Both the position numbers and the translations under genes were made by a program. A stretch of 64,000 nucleotides of DNA from Arachidicoccus ginsenosidivorans. Its GTDB lineage: Bacteria; Bacteroidota; Bacteroidia; Chitinophagales; Chitinophagaceae. Shown in pieces: positions 29,616-40,201 of the stretch; the stretch's first letter is position 1, and every line of letters begins with the position of its first letter. Location of the stretch: contig NZ_CP042434.1 in NCBI RefSeq assembly GCF_007971385.1, forward strand, positions 1,178,001 to 1,242,000. Direction: 5' to 3'. The notes beneath the pieces are model-generated. The model was not told the DNA's origin. It ran no database searches and was given only the letters and a program-made list of their open reading frames with translations.

Positions 29616-29659
29616 AAAAAAAAACAGGAAAAGTAATCCATTGGAAAACTTTTCCTGTT
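29614..29659 (-). terminator. Intrinsic terminator after rplY
   Basis: On the minus strand the stem AACAGGAAAAGT (29648-29659 with 29623-29634) is followed by nine T. It lies 58 bases past the rplY stop codon. Confidence 0.85.
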
Positions 29660-29716
29660 CAAGGCTTTATAAATAGCTCCTGATAATATTACAATAATAA
29701 TATTATGATGCCAGGA

Positions 29717-30307
29717 TTATTTTTTCTTCGCGTCTTTGTCTGCCTGTGCTTCTTCCTGACGTAACTGACGCGTCATCACAATAGAAGCAATGGGAATACG
29801 TTTGGAGTTCATGATTTCCAAATCGGGTTCGTTTACATCTTCTACCCGGATATTCTCATTAAGTTCCAGGTTGGTGATATCCAGGCTGATAAACTCTTTC
29901 AGGTCTTTTGGTAAGCATTTTACCTTCAGAGATTTCAATTTGGTCACCAGTTTACCACCGGCTTTAACACCTTCTGCATTACCGACCATTTTAACTGGAA
30001 TGGTTGCAATGAGCTTTTTGCCTTCAACCAGTTCCAACAAGTCGATATGAATCAACTTATCGGTAACTCTGTCAAATTGCAGATCTTTAATGATGGTGGT
30101 ATATTTTTTACCATCGATCTCCACTTCTGCCTTTTGGAACTCACTAGTGTATACCAGGGGTTTTAATTCTTTAGCAGAAGCATGGAAATTAATTTCCTTT
30201 TCACCGCCATAAATTACACCCGGCACGTTCTCCTGAGAGCGAATTTGGCGGGTGGCACTTTTTCCGCTTTCGGTCCTCAGCTGTCCTTTGATTGTAATTG
30301 TGTTCAT
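29717..30307 (-). CDS. rplY: 50S ribosomal protein L25/CTC
   Basis: This binds 5S rRNA in the large subunit. It is the long CTC form, with 196 residues. The N-terminal L25 domain (KGQLRTESGKSATRQIR, VPGVIYGG) is followed by a second domain (TIPVKMVGNAEGVKAGG). A charged tail (QEEAQADKDAKKK) closes it. It lies 41 bases after prs on the same strand, the common prs-rplY order. Confidence 0.95.
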   Translation of the reverse strand: MNTITIKGQLRTESGKSATRQIRSQENVPGVIYGGEKEINFHASAKELKPLVYTSEFQKAEVEIDGKKYTTIIKDLQFDRVTDKLIHIDLLELVEGKKLIATIPVKMVGNAEGVKAGGKLVTKLKSLKVKCLPKDLKEFISLDITNLELNENIRVEDVNEPDLEIMNSKRIPIASIVMTRQLRQEEAQADKDAKKK

Positions 30308-30348
30308 GTTTTATATTTAATGAATAAAAACTTTTTTGTGATAAGATT

Positions 30349-31322
30349 TTAGGATCTGTGCTCTCTGGTTCTTTCCCGCTCTCTTAACTGAGAATGGAAA
30401 AATAAACTGGAGATACTCTTGTTTTCATGCGCATTTTTAATCGCAATCGCGAATAAATCTGCCACAGAAAGAACTTTAATCTTATCAGACTTGCCCTTTA
30501 GTGGAATGGTATCACAAACCACCAATTCATCCAGGACACTGTCTTCAATGGTTTGGTAGGCATTACCACTCAGTATCGGATGGGTACATAGTGCACGGAC
30601 GCTTTTTGCCCCCTTTTCCATCAGCAGCCCTGCTGCCTTGGTCAGGGTACCTGCCGTATCACAGATATCATCTACCAGAACAATATCTTTGCCTTCTACC
30701 TCCCCGATAACCACCATACTGGCTATTTCATTGGCCCTTTTTCTGTGCTTGTCACAGATCACCATTTCTGCGTTGAAATAGTTGGCCACTTCTCTGACCC
30801 TGTTGGTACTACCCACGTCAGGGCGGCAAAGGTAAGATTTTTTAATTTTAATTGCTCAATATATGGGATAAATATTGCGGAACTGTCCAAGTGATCCACC
30901 GGGATATCGAAAAACCCTTGAATCTGAGCAGCATGCAAATCCATGGTAATGACTCTGTCGGCTCCAGCGGCCTCCAGTAAAGTGGCGACCAGCTTGGCGC
31001 CGATGGCGACACGGGGACGGTCTTTACGGTCCTGACGCGCAAATCCGTAATAAGGAATGACTGCGACAACCCTTCCCGCACTGGCTCTTTTAGCGGCGTC
31101 TATCATCAGCAGCAGCTCCATCAGGTTATCTGTGGGAGCGAAAGTGCTCTGGATCAGGAAAATATAGTCTCCGCGGATACTTTCCAGGAAAACGGGCTGA
31201 ATTTCACCGTCACTGAACTTTTGAACATTGATTTTACCAAGGGGTGCACCAAAGCGATGGGCGATTTTTTCAGCCAATGCCTGGGAGCCGGTACCTGAAA
31301 AAATCTTGACAGATGGATTCAT
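30349..31322 (-). CDS. prs: Ribose-phosphate pyrophosphokinase (one frameshift)
   Basis: This makes PRPP from ribose 5-phosphate and ATP, for nucleotide, histidine and tryptophan synthesis. Family landmarks include [33 protein letters not shown] and the PRPP-binding loop [13 protein letters not shown]. The frame breaks in the middle. Adding one base to the GGG run 30821-30823 gives [18 protein letters not shown] and a protein of about 324 residues. The enzyme is normally essential, so the break is probably an error. The C-terminus ([12 protein letters not shown]) is about ten residues longer than usual and very charged. Confidence 0.9.
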
Positions 31323-31889
31323 AACTAAATAGTAATATTAGGTGCGAAAATATAAAACTTCACCAAAACCGCAATTTATTTTCGCAGCTTACTGCTAATA
31401 GGTGGGCTCGCTTTCTGCAACAAGGGGGCCAAATCCTGCCCTTCTTCACTGCTGTCTTATCTGATTGTCACCCGGATTTTACAACCAAAGTGACTGTTTT
31501 AATCCCCTACCCCTATATTTGTCTTTGAAGCGTAAGTTAATTTTTAATGCGCCAATAAAACTTTTTAAGATGGGACTAATCGCCTATTTATCCGTTCAAC
31601 ACCTATCTGCTCCAGATCTTCCCCTCCAGACACTACGCTCAGGTGGGTACTGACCACGCATTTCCCCTGCTAATCGGCTGCACAAGTTGAAAACACTGCT
31701 GTTACCTGATGATGTGGAACTCAGGTTAGCCTGATTACATCTGGCACATGAATTAATTAGCACCGAATATAATTATTAGTCATTTAGCGGCTATTTCTTC
31801 CTGCAGATCTGCTCATAAAGTCTATCTGCTATCCTGTTTGTGCAGCTGTCCAATAATTCTATCATTTAATATTCAGATCCTTATACAAG
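31323..31889. other. Divergent gap between prs and radC
   Basis: These 567 bases lie between divergent genes. TATATTTG at 31514-31521 fits a plus-strand -7 box, but what it would drive is unclear. Only a 27-codon frame (31570-31653) follows at a plausible distance. No RNA family was recognised. Confidence 0.4.
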
Positions 31890-32582
31890 ATGCAAAAGAA
31901 AAAAATAAAAGAATGGGCACTCGATGACCGACCCAGGGAAAAGCTAATCACCAAAGGCGCCACGTCCCTTAGCAACGCCGAACTACTGGCCATTCTGATC
32001 AATACCGGCAGCCCAAAGGGTACTGCCCTGGATGTTGCCAAGGCACTTTTAGATATCTGTGGCAATAAGTTACACCAGCTGGCCCGCCTTTCTGTTAAAG
32101 AGATCATGGAACATAAAATACCGGGGATCGGGCTGGCCAAAGCTGTGGCCATTCATGCTGCTCTTTCTTTATCTGCCCGAAAAGAACTGGAGGATAAATC
32201 CAGAAGCCAGATTACTTGTTCCAGAGATATGGCAGATTTTCTGATTCCGCATATGGCCCACCTTCAACATGAGGTTTTTATGGCTATTTACCTTAATAGT
32301 GCCAATCATATTCTGCACCACAAAATTATTAGTACGGGCGGGCTGACGGCCACTAGTGTGGATGTCCGGGTGATTTTAAAAACTGCCCTGCAATACAATG
32401 CGGTGGCGATGGTAGTAGCCCATAATCACCCCAGTGGATCACTCAAACCCAGCCCACAGGACCAGAAAATTACAGAAAGTATCCGGGCAGCAGCCAAGTT
32501 GATGGAAATTATCATGTTGGATCACATTATTGTTTCCGATCATGGGTTTTTCAGTTTTCTGGATAATGATCTGCTGGAATAA
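31890..32582 (+). CDS. radC: RadC family JAB-domain protein
   Basis: This 230-residue RadC protein has an N-terminal helix-hairpin-helix region (IPGIGLAKAVAIHAA, about residues 75-92). The C-terminal JAB/MPN domain has the metal motif HNHPSGSLKPSPQD, with histidines 178 and 180. The role is still unclear despite the old link to DNA repair. Not obviously in an operon; topA follows 278 bases later. Confidence 0.93.
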   Translation: MQKKKIKEWALDDRPREKLITKGATSLSNAELLAILINTGSPKGTALDVAKALLDICGNKLHQLARLSVKEIMEHKIPGIGLAKAVAIHAALSLSARKELEDKSRSQITCSRDMADFLIPHMAHLQHEVFMAIYLNSANHILHHKIISTGGLTATSVDVRVILKTALQYNAVAMVVAHNHPSGSLKPSPQDQKITESIRAAAKLMEIIMLDHIIVSDHGFFSFLDNDLLE

Positions 32583-32860
32583 TCTAAAAAATGGCTCTTT
32601 TTTTAGGACCCTTCAATTCCTAACAAATCCTAAATGCAAAATAACATGATATTTTTACTGATAATCAAACTTTTAGAAGCAAAAGAATTGTGCCGATTTT
32701 ATTGACGGGAACGGTTCTGATCAGCAAATCCGTTTGAGTAAGTTTAGAATTTATCATTAAAATTCGCTTTGTACGTTCAACTTTTGTTTATTATTGCAAA
32801 ATTGTACCGTCATATTATAGAAGATTTCGTATTAAAATAGTATATAATCTAAATAGCAGC

Positions 32861-35485
32861 ATGGCAAAAAACTTATTAATAGTAGAGTCCCCGGCAAAAG
32901 CCAAAACCATTGAAAAATTCCTCGGAAAGGACTTTGAAGTGGTGAGTAGTTATGGCCATATACGTGACCTTGCGAAAGGTGACAATGGTATTGACATCGA
33001 TCAAGGTTTTAAACCTACCTATATAGTACCTGATGAAAAATTAAAAGTCGTCAGTTCTTTAAAATCCAAAGCCCAAAAAGCTGAGGAAGTCTGGCTGGCT
33101 TCGGATGAGGACCGGGAAGGAGAAAGCATCAGTTGGCATCTGGCTGAGGTCCTGCACCTGGATCCGCGTACAACCAAAAGAATTGTCTTTCATGAAATCA
33201 CTAAACCAGCCATCCAGCGGGCCATCCAATCGCCAAGGACCATCGATCTGAACCTGGTGAATGCCCAGCAAGCCAGGCGGGTATTAGACAGACTGGTCGG
33301 TTTTGAATTGAGTCCGGTACTCTGGCGCAAAATTGGCATGACCGGTGGGTTGAGTGCCGGCAGGGTCCAGAGTGTCGCTGTCAGGCTTATTGTTGAAAGG
33401 GAAAGAGAGATTATCGGGTTTACCCCGGTGGGTAGCTTTAAAATTGAGGGTTTTCTTCAGGCGCCTGATATCAGCGGTAAACCCGTTACGTTTAAAGCGG
33501 AAGGCCCTGGCAAACTACCCAACAGTACTTCGGCTGAACAGTTTTTAAATTCCTGCAAAGGGGCAAATTATAAAGTAGCGGATGTTCAGGTAAAACCAGC
33601 CAAAAGAACGCCTTCGGCCCCATTCACTACCTCTACCCTGCAACAGGAGGCCAGCCGTAAACTGGGTTTTGGCGTGAGTAAAACCATGCGTATTGCCCAG
33701 ACCTTATATGAAAATGGTCATATTACTTATATGCGTACGGATAGTATTAATTTAAGTGAGACCGCCATGACAGAGATCAGTACGGAGATTAAAAATGCCT
33801 ATGGTGATCAGTATTACCAACCCCGTAAGTTTAAGAATAAAAACGAAAGTGCGCAGGAGGCTCACGAAGCCATCCGGCCAACTTATATCAGCCATCACAG
33901 TGTGGATGGTTATGACGAAGGCAGATTGTATGATCTGATCTGGAAAAGAACCATTGCTTCTCAAATGAGTGATGCGGCCTTTGAAAAGACGATCGCTAAA
34001 ATTGATATCTCTACCAATAAAGAGCAGTTAACCGCTTCTGGTGAAGTCTTGAAATTCGATGGTTTTCTAAAAGTATATTTAGAGGGTAAGGACGAGGAGG
34101 ATGAGGAGGAACAGGATGGCATCCTGCCACCACTTACTGCCGGACAGCAGCTAACCTTCAAAGAAATGCGTGCTACGGAGAAATTCACGCGCGCCCAGCC
34201 CCGTTATACTGAAGCTTCTCTGGTGAAAAAACTGGAAGAGTTAGGTATTGGACGCCCTTCTACTTACGCGCCAACCATTACCACCATTATGAAGCGTAAT
34301 TATGTAGAGAAAAGAGAAAAAGAGGGAACAGAGAGAGTTATTCATATATGGACACTCAGCGATCAGCAGCAAATAAAGGCGACCCAGAAAACGGAAATTA
34401 CCGGCGCTGATAAGGGCAAACTGGTGCCCACAGATCTGGGTATGGTGGTCACTGATTTTCTGACTCAGCATTTTAAAAATGTCATGGATTATAATTTCAC
34501 GGCCCGCGTGGAAGCGGAGTTTGATGAAATTGCGGACGGAAAGCTGGTCTGGAATAAAATGATTCATGCCTTTTACGGTCCTTTCCATTTAAGTATTGCC
34601 GATACGATGGAAAACGCCGGACGTGCCACAGGCGAAAGGGAGCTGGGGGTAGATCCAGCTTCCGGCAAGAAGGTCTATGCCCGGATGGGGAAATTCGGCC
34701 CAATGGTACAAATCGGCCAGCAGGAGGATGGGGAAGACAGGCGTTTTGCCTCTCTTAGAAAAGAGCAAAGCATTGAGACGATTTCCCTGGAAGAGGCCAT
34801 GGATTTGTTTAAACTCCCCATTAGTCTGGGTGAATATAAAGACGCTGAGGTGTTGGCCAATGTGGGCCGTTTTGGTCCTTACGTTAAATGGGGAGATTCA
34901 TTTATTTCATTACCAAAAGGTAGTGATCCTTTAGAAACCACCATGGACCAGGCCATTGAGTTAATTGAAGCCAAAATCAAGGCTGATGCTCCGATTGGCT
35001 ACTACCAGCAAAAACCTGTTACGAAAGGAACTGGCCGCTTCGGTCCCTTTATTAAGTGGGAGGATTATTTTATCAATGTGCCTAAGGCATATGATTTTAA
35101 TAACTTAAGTCAGACAGATATTGATGAATTGGTAGCCAAAAAAATTGAGAAGGAAGCCAATCGTTATATTCAGCACTGGCCGGCAGAGAAAATTGCCATT
35201 GAAAACGGCCGCTGGGGACCTTTTATCCGCTTTAATAAGGCGTCCATCAAACTGGGCAAAAAACCGGATGGTCAAAAATTTACAGCGGAAGATTTAAAAG
35301 ACGTTCCACTGGAAGCGGTCAAAAAAATCATCGAGCAGGAACTTCCGGGTGCTTTTGACAAAAAAACAAAAAAAGCAGCGACAAAAAAAGCAGCGACGAA
35401 AAAAGCAGCTAAAAAAGCGGCGCCTAAAAAGGCAGCAAAGAAAGCGGCTCCCAAAAAAGCTGCTGTTAAAAAATCCACTAAATAA
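32861..35485 (+). CDS. topA: DNA topoisomerase I with basic Lys/Ala tail
   Basis: This type IA topoisomerase relaxes negative supercoils. The 874-residue protein has an N-terminal TOPRIM domain (LLIVESPAKAKTIEKFLG, ASDEDREGE) and active-site Tyr290 in ITYMRTDS. C-terminal repeats of the form GRFGPxxKW follow instead of zinc fingers. The last 40 or so residues are a histone H1-like run of Lys, Ala and Pro (KKAAKKAAPKKAA units). Such tails add non-specific DNA binding in some actinobacterial TopA proteins; the same role here is inference. Confidence 0.95.
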   Translation: MAKNLLIVESPAKAKTIEKFLGKDFEVVSSYGHIRDLAKGDNGIDIDQGFKPTYIVPDEKLKVVSSLKSKAQKAEEVWLASDEDREGESISWHLAEVLHLDPRTTKRIVFHEITKPAIQRAIQSPRTIDLNLVNAQQARRVLDRLVGFELSPVLWRKIGMTGGLSAGRVQSVAVRLIVEREREIIGFTPVGSFKIEGFLQAPDISGKPVTFKAEGPGKLPNSTSAEQFLNSCKGANYKVADVQVKPAKRTPSAPFTTSTLQQEASRKLGFGVSKTMRIAQTLYENGHITYMRTDSINLSETAMTEISTEIKNAYGDQYYQPRKFKNKNESAQEAHEAIRPTYISHHSVDGYDEGRLYDLIWKRTIASQMSDAAFEKTIAKIDISTNKEQLTASGEVLKFDGFLKVYLEGKDEEDEEEQDGILPPLTAGQQLTFKEMRATEKFTRAQPRYTEASLVKKLEELGIGRPSTYAPTITTIMKRNYVEKREKEGTERVIHIWTLSDQQQIKATQKTEITGADKGKLVPTDLGMVVTDFLTQHFKNVMDYNFTARVEAEFDEIADGKLVWNKMIHAFYGPFHLSIADTMENAGRATGERELGVDPASGKKVYARMGKFGPMVQIGQQEDGEDRRFASLRKEQSIETISLEEAMDLFKLPISLGEYKDAEVLANVGRFGPYVKWGDSFISLPKGSDPLETTMDQAIELIEAKIKADAPIGYYQQKPVTKGTGRFGPFIKWEDYFINVPKAYDFNNLSQTDIDELVAKKIEKEANRYIQHWPAEKIAIENGRWGPFIRFNKASIKLGKKPDGQKFTAEDLKDVPLEAVKKIIEQELPGAFDKKTKKAATKKAATKKAAKKAAPKKAAKKAAPKKAAVKKSTK

Positions 35486-35501
35486 GGATATCCCATCTAT
35501 G

Positions 35502-35553
35502 GTAAACATACTAAAGGTCGGCGCTCTAATGTGCCGACCTTTAGTATGTTTAC
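35502..35553 (+). terminator. 21-bp terminator hairpin after topA
   Basis: A perfect stem (35502-35522 with 35533-35553) with a 10-base loop lies 16 bases past topA and could act on both strands. Confidence 0.85.
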
Positions 35554-35613
35554 TTTAATTTGTACCCCTATTTTGTGAAGGCATTTTATGTGGCTGATTT
35601 TTTAAACCCTATT

Positions 35614-36005
35614 TTACTGCACAATACAACTGAAATACTTCTGTGCCTTTAGAAAGGTAAAATAAAAAATAGTCAGAATTATACCTATCGCCGCTGTGGC
35701 AAGCAGTATACTGATCAATTTGCCCGCATGATCAAAATAAAAAAACTAATGGTAAAAATAACCCCAAGCGCATACAGCAGATCGGGAATAAATGGCTTTA
35801 TGATCAATTTGCTGGAAGTCTTGGTAATCTGAACGCTATTGACGCCGTACCAGCCTTCCAACCTTAATTTAACTTGCAGCTCTCCCTCCGGCAGACTTAT
35901 GGCCATGGATTTTCCACCGGCTATCAGGTAAATTTCTCCAGCCACTTCTACCCGCATTTTGGCAATGGGTAAAATTCCTTTACGAATCAATTCAACCTGC
36001 TGCAT
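35614..36005 (-). CDS. Hypothetical small membrane protein (one frameshift)
   Basis: From ATG 36005 the frame encodes a soluble beta-rich N-terminal part (IYLIAGGKSMAISLPEGELQ) and a hydrophobic segment (LLYALGVIFTISFF). It then stops early at 35715. Adding one base to the seven-A run 35739-35745 extends it through a second hydrophobic segment (ISILLATAAIGIILTIFYFTFL) to a stop at 35614, about 131 residues. A TAATTTTG box at 36041-36048 supports the 36005 start. No family recognised. Confidence 0.5.
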
Positions 36006-36132
36006 ATAGGTTCTTGTTTTGTTTTTTAGGTTCAAAGACCCAAAATTAAACGATTTGGGGTAGCGTACATAAATTTTCTTATCAAAACCAACACGCATTA
36101 GTAACAACTAATTTACCTTCGCCTTTCTAAAA

Positions 36133-36196
36133 AGGAAATGGTGTCTTCCTACTGAACCGCCAAAGATCACAGTATCTTCAGGCTGATGGCGCCTAC
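36133..36196 (+). ncRNA. Fluoride riboswitch aptamer (crcB motif)
   Basis: All parts of the crcB aptamer are present in order. The first stem is AGGAA/TTCCT (36133-36137 with 36146-36150) around the loop ATGGTGTC. Then come the conserved AACCGCC (36155-36161) and a hairpin closed by GCC/GGC. The 3' block is TGATGGCGCCTAC (36184-36196). The pseudoknot pairs GGTGTC (36140-36145) with GGCGCC (36188-36193), six pairs with two G-U. The arrangement matches the Thermotoga petrophila fluoride aptamer and stands directly before a CLC-F type gene. Confidence 0.9.
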
Positions 36197-36268
36197 AAAT
36201 AAAATAAAAACGCATAAAGTGTTTGTGGGGTATATATTCTCCCACCCATTAATTATTTGTAGGAAATT
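36192..36268 (+). promoter_or_regulatory. Expression platform masking the CLC-F ribosome binding site
   Basis: CCTACAAATAA (36192-36202), which includes the 3' edge of the aptamer, is exactly complementary to TTATTTGTAGG (36253-36263), which covers the GTAGGA ribosome binding site before ATG 36269. A small GTGGG/CCCAC hairpin (36225-36245) brings the arms together. Without fluoride the site would be masked. With fluoride, CC at 36192-36193 is held in the pseudoknot and the site is freed. Confidence 0.65.
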
Positions 36269-37659
36269 ATGAAAAGAATCATTACTTCATTTGAGCACAT
36301 CTCGATAATGAAGCATCTGTTAAAATGGACACTGATTACCATTCCCGTGTCTTTACTTGCAGGCAGCGTAATTGCATTATTTTTATGGATGCTGGAAAAA
36401 GTAACCGTTATCCGGTGGCAACATCCCTGGCTGCTGTTTTTACTCCCCCTGGCAGGTATTGCTATTTATTTTTCTTACTACTTCGGTGGCAAAGCCGCAG
36501 AAGGAGGTAATAATCTGATTGTAGATGAAATTCATAAACCAGGTGGCGGTGTGCCGTTCAGAATGGCACCGCTGGTGCTGTTGACAACTGTTGTGACCCA
36601 TCTTTTTGGCGGATCAGCCGGCCGGGAAGGCACGGCCGTTCAGATTGGTGGCAGTATTGCCAGCTGGATCGCAAAGAAATTAAAACTGGATAAGCCGGAT
36701 ATTAAAATCCTGCTGATGACTGGGGTCGCAGCAGGTTTCGGAGCCGTATTTGGCACGCCGCTTACTGGCGCCGTTTTCGCACTGGAAGTCATTACCGTAG
36801 GTAAGATCCATCATAAAGCACTTTACCTTGTTTTATGGCCAGTGTGCTGGCGGATATAACTTGTAAGAGTTGGGGGATTCACCACACGCAATATGCAATT
36901 GCCTTTAAGCATTTACTAACAAGTGCAGATGGTGGGTTTCATATGGATTGGCAGTTATTGATCTCGGTTATCTTTGGTGGTGTACTGTTCGGCCTTGCCA
37001 GCTATTTATTTTCGGAACTTTCCCATACCATAAAAAATTACAGTCAGCGCTGGATTGCAAAAAAATGGCTGATACCCTTTATCGGGGGTATGATTATTAT
37101 CGCACTTACCTTTTTATTGGGAACGGATAGTTATTTGGGGCTAGGGGTAGATAATCCCAACCCTAATGCAGTTAGTATTTTATCTTGTTTCAGGGCCGGA
37201 GGTGCCAGTTATCTGAGTTGGTTTTGGAAACTGCTTTTTACCGCTATTACGCTAAGTATGGGTTTTAAAGGAGGCGAAGTGACGCCGCTTTTTTTTATCG
37301 GTGCAGCACTGGGCAATGCAGTGGGCATGCTGACAGGTGCGCCTATTGATTTAATGGCCGGTCTGGGCTTTATTGCGGTATTTGCCGGGGCTACCAATAC
37401 CCCTATTGCCTGTACTTTGATGGGTGTCGAACTCTTTGGCAGTGAAAATTTAATTTATTTTGCCATTGCTTGTTTTACGGCTTATTACTTTAGTGGACAT
37501 ACGGGAATTTATTCGGCACAGCGCCTGGGTTTCTCTAAATTAAATGGCGCCCCTGAAGCAGACGGGAATCTGACTTTGCAAAAAATCAGAAAAGCCCGGC
37601 TGGAAAAAAATAAAAAAATGACCAGATTTAAAATAGACTCAGATCAAGTTCAAAATTAA
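36269..37659 (+). CDS. CLC-F type fluoride/proton antiporter (one frameshift)
   Basis: The protein (about 463 residues, ten or more membrane segments) is a CLC family member of the fluoride-exporting branch. Features are [25 protein letters not shown] in place of the chloride-type GSGIP motif, the gating glutamate in [16 protein letters not shown], and [20 protein letters not shown]. The fluoride riboswitch in its leader supports this strongly. The frame breaks near 36826, and one added C gives [15 protein letters not shown]. The ribosome binding site GTAGGA lies 5 bases before the ATG. Export of F- protects enzymes such as enolase and pyrophosphatase. Confidence 0.88.
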
Positions 37660-37712
37660 ATACAAGATCGAAACGATTAAGATATCCTGTCAAATTATTG
37701 TGTTTGATAGCG

Positions 37713-37766
37713 TAATAAAGGCGCCTGTAAGCAAAGAAAAGTAATTGCTTACAGGCGCCTTTATTA
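37713..37766. terminator. 22-bp bidirectional terminator
   Basis: Perfect arms 37713-37734 and 37745-37766 lie between the convergent CLC-F and TonB receptor genes, with T-rich ends on both strands. Confidence 0.9.
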
Positions 37767-37788
37767 GAAATGTTTATAATTGAAGATC

Positions 37789-40201
37789 TTAAAGTTTGAA
37801 GGCGACGGTCATGCTGTAATTAACCGGTGGTTGCGGATTAACAGACCAATACCCGATGTAATATTGTTTGTTAAGCAGGTTATTGCCATTTAAGGACACC
37901 CTTACATGCTGGCCATTATAATACAGGGTTGCATTGAGTAGTGTATAGGAAGGCAGGTCGAAGACACCGGTCTCTGAGTTATCTATCACTTTGTATATGC
38001 CGGCATAATTGCCACCAATACCAAAGCCAAAATTCTGCATTTTGCCACGTTGAAAGGTATAGGTCCCCAGAAGTTCGCCAGGTCCTGTGGCCCCTGTCCA
38101 CCGGGAGCACGCCCTTTTTCTGTATAAAAGTCTGTGTTATTGGAACTCATGTTCTCAATTTTATTGTGAGAATAACCGGCAATCAGTGTCAGTCCGGCAG
38201 TCGGATCGGCTTTAATATCGATATCCACGCCCCGGCTGCGCACCTTACCGCGCTGATCATAATCATTGATATTATCTGCCAGTGGCGTCACCCTGTTTTC
38301 TACCCGGATATCATAATAAGACGCAGTAAAGGCCAGTTTATTTTGAATGATATTGGTTTTAATACCCACCTCCCATTGATTGGCATGTTCTGGGGTAAAG
38401 GTCTTGATGCGTGGATTTTTACCATCCACATCCATGACCGTTTGAGGGGCTACATTCATAAAGGAATTCTGATAATTGGCAAATAAGGATACTTTATCCA
38501 ATACGGGTTGATAGACCAGGCCAAATTTTGGGCTTAGTGCGAACTGGTCGAAGTCGTCACTTTTATCAGATTTCTCACCCTTATTGTCAAAATAATCAGC
38601 CCGCAGACTGAGCATAGCGGAAAGCTTGGGGGTAAAGTTGATTACATCTGACACATATGCGGCATAGGTTTGTTTGCTGGTATTGCTGATGGAATTACCG
38701 GCGCTGGCCAAAAGGCTATCAATGGAGGCCGTGGTCATGTAGACGGGATGGTTATCGTCATATTGAATGACGTCTCCCTCTGGTGTCACCAAACGAACGG
38801 CGGCGTACCCTGAACCGTTGTTGACAATTTGCTGGGAGAAATAATCCAGGCCAATCAACAGGCGATTTCTGATGGAACCGATTTTAAAGTCTGCATTGAA
38901 ATTTTGTTGTACGTCAAAGACCCGGTTACTTTGATTTTCTTTGGTGATATCCTGTTCAAACTGATTGCTGCCCAGATCGTTGCCGTAAATATATCCATAA
39001 TATCCATCTGCCCATGATACGCTTCTGGAAATCGCTGTCTGAGAAGACCAGACTCCGGAGATTTTATAATTCATCTGGGCCTGTATATTGAATCTTGGAT
39101 TTTTAATCGTCAGGTCATTAGAAGTGAAGGAAAGATCCGGATTGAGTGCCAGCTCTTCAATATTTTTAAAGGAGAGCGGATCCGCCCTATTGGTATTAAA
39201 AAACACTGGGGCTGTTGCACGCTCTTCATGATAGATTTCCGCCATAAAATCAAAGCTCAACCGCTGAGATGCATTGTAGGTAAAAGAAGGTGCCAGCAAA
39301 AATGATTTTTTAAATCCGGCGTCCTGAAAACTGTTTTCAGTATGATAGTCAGCGACCATTCTAAAGGCCATACTATCATTAATCGGTGTATTATAATCCG
39401 CCGTCAGCTGACTCAGGCCAAAACTGCCCCCGGTATAACTAAGCATGCCTCCCTTCTCAAAGTATGGCTTTTTGGTAATCACATTGATCACCCCGCCATA
39501 GCCCACAAAATTAGCGCCATAGAGTGTCCCGGATGGTCCTTTTAATACCTGGATCTCTTCAATATTTGCGGGATCAAGATCTCCTGCGGTAAATCCGGGT
39601 AGGGAGTTATATAAGGAAGGCTGCGCCTCAAAGCCCCTAAGGGCAAAATAGGTGGCGCCGTCCCTGCCCTGCCTGTAGAAGCCCAGGTTCTGGAAATCCC
39701 CGGTACATTGCGCATGGCATCATCAAAATTGGTAATGCCTTGCTGGAGCATCAGATCTGCACCGACACTGCTGTAGACCTGCGGATTTTCCAGGTTTTTC
39801 AAAGGCATTTTAGCCACCCCGTAAGTAATTTTATTGCCCAATTGATTTTGATTGGAAAGCACTGTTACGTCTGCCAGCTGATCATAGGTTAATTCAATCT
39901 CGAAGTTTGCTTTTATATGTTCTCCTTTATTAATAATAACATCTTTGACCTGATCTAGTATACCTAGTGCGGTTAAATGCAATACATACTTTCCCGCTGT
40001 AGGGATATCTATCTGGTAATTGCCATTAATATCACTGATATCACCCCAATTTTTCCCTTCGATCCGGATGCTGACCTGACTGGCTGCTTTGCCGTCATTG
40101 GTAGAAATGTGGCCGCTGATAATGGTTTTTTGGGCGCTGGCCACAAGACTACTGCTACCAAGCAGGATCAGAAGACTAAGTATAGACTTGAATGATTTCA
40201 T
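37789..40201 (-). CDS. TonB-dependent siderophore-type receptor (two frameshifts)
   Basis: The outer membrane receptor (about 804 residues) starts with a signal peptide and a carboxypeptidase-regulatory-like domain (TIISGHISTNDGKAASQVS). A plug (IEEIQVLKGPSGTLYG) and a 22-strand barrel ending SMTVAFKL follow. The plug and barrel resemble FhuA/ferrichrome-type receptors rather than SusC, and there is no SusD gene. Frame breaks lie at CCC 39667-39669 and CCCC 38091-38094; one added base at each restores STGRGRDGATYFALRGF and GQGATGPGELLGTYTF. The ligand is unknown; iron-siderophore uptake is likely. Confidence 0.85.
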
